Shown here: positions 57,650-64,000 of the stretch, one piece after another
Layout: each line of letters starts with the position of its first letter
How positions within the stretch are numbered: position 1 is the stretch's first letter
Assembly: GCA_025200525.1 (NCBI GenBank)
Contig: CM045770.1
Coordinates: 88,994,084-89,058,083 of the forward strand
Source: Camellia lanceoleosa
Lineage: Eukaryota; Streptophyta; Magnoliopsida; Ericales; Theaceae
Direction of reading: 5' to 3'
DNA length: 64,000 nt
Translations under genes and position numbers: made by a program
Notes under the pieces: model-generated
What the model saw: the letters and a program-made list of their open reading frames with translations, nothing else
What the model was told of the DNA's origin: nothing
Database searches by the model: none

Positions 57650-58282
57650 ATCTTTAGTATTTCTATCCTCCATGTGTATGGCTTGGTGTAGGATCGAAAA
57701 AACTTGAGATCCACTTATATTTTTTTCAACAATTGCCCCTATGATAAGACCCTTCAATTGTTTGGCATGAATCAACCTATCGGCAAAGACTTGAATATCC
57801 TTACTTGAAACTTCTAATTTTGATAAGGTTTCAAGAATTTCTTGTAGAGTAATTTATTTTGCTAATTCTGTCATGGTTCCAAAATCATTTGTCACACCAC
57901 AAGTTTTTTTCTCAAGCTTATTCAAAAGTTTTGTAAGTTGAGTCTTTTGTTCTTGATCACATTTTGCAAGTGTTTCAACAGCTTTGGCCAATGCAACAAT
58001 TTGTTCTTCAAAGGAAGATGATTGCACCATCATGACCAACATGACATCGTCGTCTTAATCAAAGTCGATATGCTTTATAAGCTTTCCAAGCATAGATTGC
58101 AGACTTTTAAAAGAAATTAGAGATATAGAACCTTTGCTTGTCATAAACTCTCGAGAGATGGTTGGGTGTGTTGACACTTGTTCAACTATAGAAGAAACGT
58201 CCTCCTTTACGCCCATTGAAGTTAAGAAGGTGATTGACTTATTTGATGACATGAGAGAAGTACTCTTATTTGCCCCTAACAT
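57648..58282 (-). pseudogene. Gypsy gag N-terminal part, interrupted by the copia insertion
   Basis: Begins MLGANKSTSLMSSNKS at 58282. The region FEEQIVALAKAVETLAK is a coiled-coil segment typical of this plant gypsy gag type. The end SYTKPYTWRIEILKMQ corresponds to the block that directly precedes YQPPKF in the family, and YQPPKF is found at 48686 after the nested elements. In-frame stops are present near 58046 and 57855, and a frame change occurs in a T-run near 57690. Confidence 0.82.
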
Positions 58283-58358
58283 GATGAAGAATATGTATAT
58301 ACTTCAAAGTTAATTTGGAGAGAGAAGAGATGAAAGGCAGAGATGGTCCCACAAAAGA

Positions 58359-58918
58359 GTAAATTACACTAATACCCCTTGAGGTTTCTATTTAATATAG
58401 ACTCTCCTCTCACATTTGAAAAATTACATTCCCTTCCCTGAGGTTTGTAATCTCATTACAAATTGCCCCTAAATTGCCGATGTCATACCCTAAAATTTTT
58501 TAAATGACCATTTTGTCTTTTTTCCTACCAGTTTTTCTTTCTATTATCATGATTACATTTTACAACTTTCTATCATTAAATTCTACCATAACATATTCTC
58601 ATTGAATGATGATATACAAACATAAATTTTATATAAAATTTTCAAACACAATGATATAGTTTAATGGTGACCTTTCACTTTAAAACAAAACAGACCATAA
58701 ACATGATTTATATTTACAACAACATCACTAAAGAAGATGATTGTTATTTCCCTTGAAATAATATGAACAAAATATCAGCATTATTTTATTATTTTATATG
58801 TATAAAGGTTAAGAGACAAATATGTCATTTTAATCTAATATGAGATAAGTGTAATTTTTGAAACGTGAGGATGGATTTGTATTAAATAGAAATCTCAGGG
58901 GGTGTCAGTGTAATTTAC
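58359..58918. mobile_element. MITE-like element with GTAAATTACACT termini (560 bp)
   Basis: The left end GTAAATTACACTAATACCCC and the reverse complement of the right end GTAAATTACACTGACACCCC match, and similarity continues for about 60 bp (TTTCTATTTAATA on both). Non-coding. It sits just upstream of the gypsy gag start at 58282, between it and a possible LTR. Confidence 0.8.
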
Positions 58919-59800
58919 CCAAATAAAAATAAAAAAATATAGTAACAAAATATAAATTTATTGATTTAAAATAAGGCAATTACAATCTCTAGGATATTCT
59001 TGTACAAAAGAATAATCCTCTAATTCTTCTCTTCAACAAGTTGATTCGAAGGCTTGATAGATTGTTCCCGAATTGAGCGGTGAAATCTCTTCCAACTAAC
59101 ACGAAGAAGATAACGAATTTGTAAGACTTTGACTTGAGAGTTTGACAGTTTTTTTTTTTTTTTTTCAAATCGGATTATAGAATCCTATCAAATTTAGTAT
59201 AAGAAGATAAATTTGACGAACTTTGATTTAAATCTCCTAGCTTTATATTTTATGGAGATTGATAAACTTTGATGAAAAGACTTTCGAGGCTTTAGGCTTG
59301 AATCCAATGACGCTTTTTCCTTGGCTTGATGTAAATTTTTCTCTCTGCCCCTTGATTTATGTATGTAAAATTTGTATGGAGAATTCTAGTGGATATGACC
59401 TCTATTTATAGGAATGAATGGATGGATGAGAGACCTAATAGATTTCAACTTCTTAGATAATTATCTCTGATTTACTAAGAGATAAATAATAAAATATTAC
59501 TGTAATGGTGTGCCATAATTTTATTGGCTTGACAATCTTAATGTGACATGTAACTTAATTTAATTAGTCAAAAACTTATTTGCTGCATTTAATTAACCAA
59601 AAATTTACTGTATCATTTTAACACGTGATAATATTTGATTTGACTATCATGTAATTTTTAATTTGAAATGAATTTGACATGTAATAATATTTAATTTGTC
59701 CATAATTATGTTATATTTTGTAGACTTCTATAATACGTGACAATTTATAATTGATTAAAAATTTTCATACTTACAATAAATTCATAGAGAAAGCTCAAGT
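58919..59800 (-). repeat. Possible LTR of the gypsy element whose gag is at 57648-58282
   Basis: Located where a 5' LTR is expected. A TATA-like CCTATAAATAGAGGTC lies on the minus strand near 59400, and the region is non-coding. I found no second copy, primer site or clear TG/CA ends, so this is tentative. Confidence 0.35.
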
Positions 59801-59804
59801 TCAT

Positions 59805-60033
59805 AAGATGAGACTAAAAATTGTAAATCCTACAAATAATATATAAAAATAAACAAAAATTAAAAATATTTCTTAAATTTTAAAACAAATAAAAATTCCA
59901 TCCTACCCTGACGAAGTAGGCCGTGGTTTTGTGGGGAAAGGCTGCCAGTTATATGTTGCGTTGGCAGAAAATCAACCGATGCGGATGCTATCTGCACACT
60001 CGCTCTCAAGTTGACACGTGTCAACCTGTAACA
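59805..60033. repeat. Dispersed repeat, copy 2 (two blocks in rearranged order)
   Basis: 59910-60033 matches 21485-21586 (shared GCGTTGGCAGAAAATCAAC, TGATGCGGATGC-like, TTGACACGTGTCAA). 59805-59857 matches 22659-22710. The order of the two blocks is reversed between the two loci. Confidence 0.75.
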
Positions 60034-60110
60034 AACTCATGCGGTGCTCTAATTTGATTGTTATTGGTTAATTAATAAGACTTATCACATTTCTATCTTG
60101 GAAAATATCT

Positions 60111-60250
60111 CGTAATTTAAATTTTGTGCTTCAAAAGTGGTTTAAATGGTCAAAACGACGTCGTTTTGGCTATTTTTATGTTGTTCTATACTCAAAACGA
60201 CGTCATTTTGGTCATTTGAACCATTTTTGAGCCACAAAATTTGAACTACG
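60111..60250. repeat. Inverted repeat with ACGACGTCGT cores
   Basis: About 60-bp arms (CGTA.TT.AAATTTTGTG...GG.TCAAAACGACGTC and complement) with a short spacer near 60179-60189. The core AAAACGACGTCGTTTT is itself palindromic. Likely a small foldback MITE. Confidence 0.8.
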
Positions 60251-60335
60251 TAGCATTATCATTCTATCTTTTTTAAGAGATAATGGGATACTTTTTCCTC
60301 AATGAATGATGTGAAGCAATATTTTAAAACCAGCC

Positions 60336-60995
60336 AATAACATTAGGGTTGAGCAAAGAATCTATGAAATTCGTAATCTGATCCAGTCTAGTCTAATCCG
60401 ATAGGTTTGGATTAGTTTTTTGAATCTGTGGTTCGGTTCCGGATTGAAGAATTAAAAATCTGTAGTCCACGGATTGGTTTCGGATTGAACTCTACGGTTC
60501 CGGATTGGAACCGATCCGGACCATATAAAAATAGTCTATATTTTTATTATACATCCTCCCTCATAGTATCTTCTCTTATTTCATATAAAACCTAAACACA
60601 AACCTAAACCCGCATAATATGTTCTTTTATTACTTTTGTTTGTTAGTTTTTAATTTTAATTTGTAATGGTCTAAATACTTATGGTTGTTTAAATTCTAAA
60701 ACAGCATGTCGCTATTATAGAAAGACATGTTACTATTGTGAAACTAATATAGCATTATAATTATATTTTTATGAAATTAAAGTATTATATATATATATAT
60801 ATATATATATTTTTTTGTTATTTAATTATGTGAATCCGTGGTCCTAAACCGATCAAATTCATGTTTAAATGGATTGATTCGGATTGGTTTCATGATTTAA
60901 ACGGATTAAATTGGTTTCGATTTTTCAAGAACCGTAAATAATGAATTAATCTTAATTTTACCCCAATCCGATCCATGCTCACCCCTAAATAACAA
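60336..60995. mobile_element. hAT-like non-autonomous element (60344-60987)
   Basis: Ends TAGGGTTGAGCA and, inverted, TAGGGGTGAGCATGG, with 8-bp flanks AATAACAT (60336-60343) and AATAACAA (60988-60995), seven of eight matching. The interior has repeated GGATTGGTTTCGGATT and GATCCGGACC-type blocks on both sides, and an (AT)n run at 60783-60811. No transposase. Eight-base duplications and these ends fit hAT elements. Confidence 0.8.
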
Positions 60996-61283
60996 CTCTA
61001 TTGATAGTAGACTGATAAAAAAATCAAAATGTAAAAATTTGTCCAATTCAAATCAAATCATATTACTAATTGATTTGGTTTCTGTGTATGTGTTGGCTTT
61101 TTGGCTTTTCGAAGGGTATATTTGTAAATGCAAGCGTGCCAGCAAGGATCAATCAGTCCTTACAGAAATTATAATTGCCTATCAATTATCAGGCGACTAT
61201 GTTTTAGTTCTTTCAGCCTCAATGAAGAGGACTTTTACTGGTGGCTTGACTTTAGGAGAAATTAAGAGAAATAACAATTAATA

Positions 61284-61899
61284 TGAAGAACAATTGAAGT
61301 ATTTCATTAACATAAACACTTACAATAGTCCAAACTCAGCCTTGAGGAAGTTTACAGCAACAGTCTACTTGAATCTACTTGAAAACTACTCCTATGAATT
61401 GAAGTACAATGCAGGTATTTAAAGAACAAGTATTTAAAGTACAGGAAAGGTAAAACTGGAAAGGAAAATATGAAGTAAACCGTTTATATGATCCGAGTCC
61501 GGGGTCTTTTCGAACTCCCTTGCTATTTATACTTGTTAGAGATGACCTTCGAACTGTACTTCGAACCGTCGAACTGCTCCTCCATGATCGCTGATCATGT
61601 TACCTTAGAAATAGTTCCACTATGCCATCACTTGCAGTTGAACTTCCCTCCTGTATTTGAATTTGAATATAGGTAACCGTTGAAGCCACGTCACCTTGTA
61701 TCTCATTACTGATCTAGTACTACTCTGACCACTTGAGATCCGATATTTATTGCCACGTATGATTGAGATTTAAGATTAAAATTATCTTCCAATAATACCC
61801 TCATTCGCCACGTGTCGAATTGTAATTGGCTTTACAAAATATGTAGCCAATATTATTCCCGCACTAATTTACCCAAACCTTGGAAATCTTAGTGAATCA
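61284..61899 (-). repeat. 3' LTR of a second minus-strand gypsy element; left end approximate
   Basis: On the minus strand it starts TGATTCACTAAG at 61899, right after a polypurine tract. A TATA box (AAGTATAAATAGCAAGG) lies near 61530. The left end is not fixed; TGAAGAACAATTG at 61284 is my best guess. The ORF at 61488-61676 is not a gene. Confidence 0.6.
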
Positions 61900-61920
61900 A
61901 AAGCTTTTCCCTCCCTTTTT
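61900..61920 (-). other. Polypurine tract next to LTR 61284-61899
   Basis: Minus strand AAAAAGGGAGGGAAAAG followed by CTT and the LTR start TGATTC. Confidence 0.75.
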
Positions 61921-62034
61921 GGTATGTGCATAGGTTCTATTTTCAGGAAACACAACCGTCACCTATTTTGGTGATCATTTGCATTAACTCTTAACTTTGT
62001 TGGACGTTCCAATACCTTCAAGATTGAGCGGATT

Positions 62035-63496
62035 ATGACTCAATCACCTTCTCACTCTATTGATCGAGCATACGAAGAGCCATTGAGTAATGCTGTTTCC
62101 CCTCAAAAGAATCTCCAGGCATTTATTAGCCACCTTTACCCGCCTTTCTATATTCAGGTCATGGAGGCTTTCGCAGATTATCAACCTTTGGACTACGAAC
62201 ACATTGCCCTCAATCCTTTGGTTTACAAACTCGTTGATACAAAAGTTCTTCCTCTAAACTCCTCACTTTGAACGAACAACTCTCAAGCCTTTGCTTCAAC
62301 AAATTGCAAATATGGAATTGGGAAATTCTTCTTCACAAACTTCGCTTGGGATGAAGCTACAACTTCTTCATCTTCCGGTTTCGGATGGACGAACCGTTGC
62401 ACTGAGTCCTCGGGACTTGAGGGAACGGATCAATCATCATTTTATTGAGTTCACTGACCCTTTAGATTTTCCTTCCTACGCTCGAAGCTCGGTGGTTTAT
62501 CCTTATGTGCCCATCGACCTTCGACGTAGTTTAGAGGAGAATTTGCTTGTGGATTGGTATACATCCTCCATGCCCACAAGGATAATGCACACTGCCCGGT
62601 ACTTGGAAGAATCACAAGGATATACCCCTTCATTTTTAGCCAAGAAAGCGCAGATTTGCTCTTCTGACTGGCTTGATTATATTAATGCCTTTGTTCCTCC
62701 CATCCCTGTGTCATCTCCCCTAACTGAAGCATCCACTTCTTCTTCTCCATCTTCTGGAATAGAAGCATCCACACCTTCTCCATCCTCTGGACTAGAGGCA
62801 TCCACACCTTCTCTCTCTTCTGAAGCAGAACCATCTACTCCTTCTCCTCCTCACACTCTTTCTTGGACAGAGAAATTAAAGCTTGCTCTTCCAATGGACA
62901 AAATCTTCCCTCCTTACAAACCTCCATCATTCCCAACTCCATTTGAGCGGAAACAAGCCCAACTTCTGCTTGCAGCTTTTTCTCACCTACCCTTCAATGT
63001 TCTTGAGGATGACATTCCTCTCAAGAACTTTCGATGGGCTTGTGATATTCTGACTAGGGGCCATATCCTTAATCCCATCGCCCAAGCAGAACTTCACATG
63101 TTCCTGGATCAACTTCCAGTACTCCTCTATTGGCATCGAAATTCCAAAGTCACCATTCAATCTTTGGATCAACTTTCATCTCTTCAATTCATGCTCAAAT
63201 CTGAGCGAAAACTTTATTGAAGACTTTGATGACTTCAAAAATAAAGATTCTGCGTATTGGGATGATTTAGTTATAGATGAGTTGGAACATAAATTGAGGG
63301 AGGAGCTTTTCGAAGCAAAGGTCAAGAGCTCTATTATGAAGTGAGAGCACACCAACTCATGCAGCCAACTTTAGAGGAGATGGAAGACATAATAAAGAAA
63401 GAACAAATATTCATTGATCATTGTTGGACGAAATTCCATGATCTTGTAATTTATTCTATTCCTTATTTTTATAAGCTTGAATTTGTACCCAAATAA
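62035..63496 (+). pseudogene. Broken long ORF of unknown function, antisense to the LTR at 61284
   Basis: Four plus-strand pieces fit end to end with frame changes: 62035-about 62255 (ATG at 62035, MTQSPSHSIDRAYEEPLS), 62258-about 63200, about 63190-63342, and about 63330-63496 (TAA). The parts read FISHLYPPFYIQVMEAFADY, LRERINHHFIEFTDPLDF, a Ser/Thr/Pro linker with repeated EASTPSPSSG-like units, KNFRWACDILTRGHIL, ELEHKLREELFEAK and YYEVRAHQLMQPTLEEMED. The total is roughly 480 residues. I do not recognise a domain; the N- and C-terminal parts are mostly helical and the linker is disordered. It follows a minus-strand LTR and polypurine tract, in the same arrangement as the ORF at 30250. Confidence 0.6.
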
Positions 63497-64000
63497 GGTT
63501 ACTTAATGTAATTGTCTTGGCTCTAATGAAAGCAAAGTCCTTCTGTACTTGACATTGTTTGACTCTGTTTCCTCTTACTTTTAAAAGCCAACTTATAGCC
63601 TTGAATTAAATAATCTCATCCTTTGAATTTGGACTCACTTATTTTCAATGAAACACTAAAGAAACCAATATGTCTTTTTCCAATTTATGGAGCAAAATTT
63701 GACAATTTTTGTTAGTATTATCTCAAACTAATGCTTCGGAGTTAACAACCTTACTTTTCAAAGCTAATTATAACCAACATATGGTTATGGTTAATATAGT
63801 CAGTCATTTTTAAATTGACCATTCTTACTTGGAAAAGCATCTTATGCTGTCTTAATTCAATGGACAATCTTCTTTTGCAAAAACCAATGATTGGTTTTGA
63901 TGTTCTTTGCATCTTAGCATCTTCAAACATGTAGTATACTTCGAAGCCGGATTCTGTATTTCGAATCCGTTTTTATTTGATTTCTTGGAGCCAAAATTGG
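63497..64000. other. Non-coding sequence after the ORF, to the window edge
   Basis: AT-rich with CTTTT/CAATTT patterns. No coding block or repeat boundary seen. Confidence 0.55.

Noticed and set aside
61039..61281. 80-codon plus-strand ORF with a hydrophobic segment
   Set aside because: Begins with a non-ATG codon, no similarity recognised, and lies at the edge between a hAT-like element and an LTR.
62035..63496. Endogenous pararetrovirus as explanation of the ORF
   Set aside because: No RT, protease, movement or coat protein motif is visible; the LTR and polypurine tract next to it point to a gypsy-type element.

Overview
The window is nuclear DNA from a flowering plant, most likely a eudicot. 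It has AT-rich intergenic sequence, spliced genes with GT/AG introns, many MITE-like hairpins, and nested LTR retrotransposons of the Tekay/chromovirus-like, Athila, Tat/Ogre-like and Ty1/copia types. I see no bacterial or organellar signals, tRNA or rRNA genes, or CRISPR arrays. Species cannot be read from the sequence.

Layout. (1) 1-10132: a Ty3/gypsy element on the minus strand with both LTRs (the left one cut by the window edge), a decayed gag-pol, and an intact unrelated ORF between the 5' LTR and gag. (2) 10133-23768: the gene-bearing stretch. It holds an NDR1/HIN1-like (LEA2-domain) gene at 11049-11889 (minus) with two frame breaks, and a four-exon gene at 15502-19486 (minus) that encodes a conserved plant protein of unknown function; its exons are mostly hidden from simple ORF scanning because its last intron is about 3.1 kb. 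Around them lie MITE-like inverted-repeat elements, hairpins and microsatellites. (3) 23769-30790: the minus-strand 3' LTR of a Tat-like element, followed by a plus-strand (antisense) ORF. A 4.8-kb solo LTR with a 5-bp target duplication (ACGCG) sits inside it. (4) about 30800-37401: a plus-strand gypsy element with 5' LTR, primer site and decayed RT/RNase H/integrase, but no gag and no 3' LTR. (5) 37402-46921: an Athila-type element on the minus strand (gag, protease, RT, integrase, a downstream extra ORF, 5' LTR). It meets element 4 tail to tail. (6) 46922-58340: a nest. The gag of one gypsy element (minus) is split by a gag-only copia-like element with two LTRs, and a 1.96-kb solo LTR is inserted at that element's left edge. 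(7) 58359-61000: three DNA-transposon-like inverted-repeat elements and a dispersed repeat. (8) about 61284-64000: a second minus-strand LTR with polypurine tract followed by a plus-strand ORF (62035-63496), broken by frameshifts, of unknown function.

The two host genes are the only non-transposon genes I can support. Nearly everything else is transposon sequence at different stages of decay, where many nonsense codons look like C-to-T changes expected for methylated DNA. The most unusual points are the repeated 'minus-strand LTR plus antisense ORF' arrangement, the intact pre-gag ORF in the first element, the gag-only copia element carrying an antisense coiled-coil ORF, and the nested history that can be read out base by base at 48543-57648.
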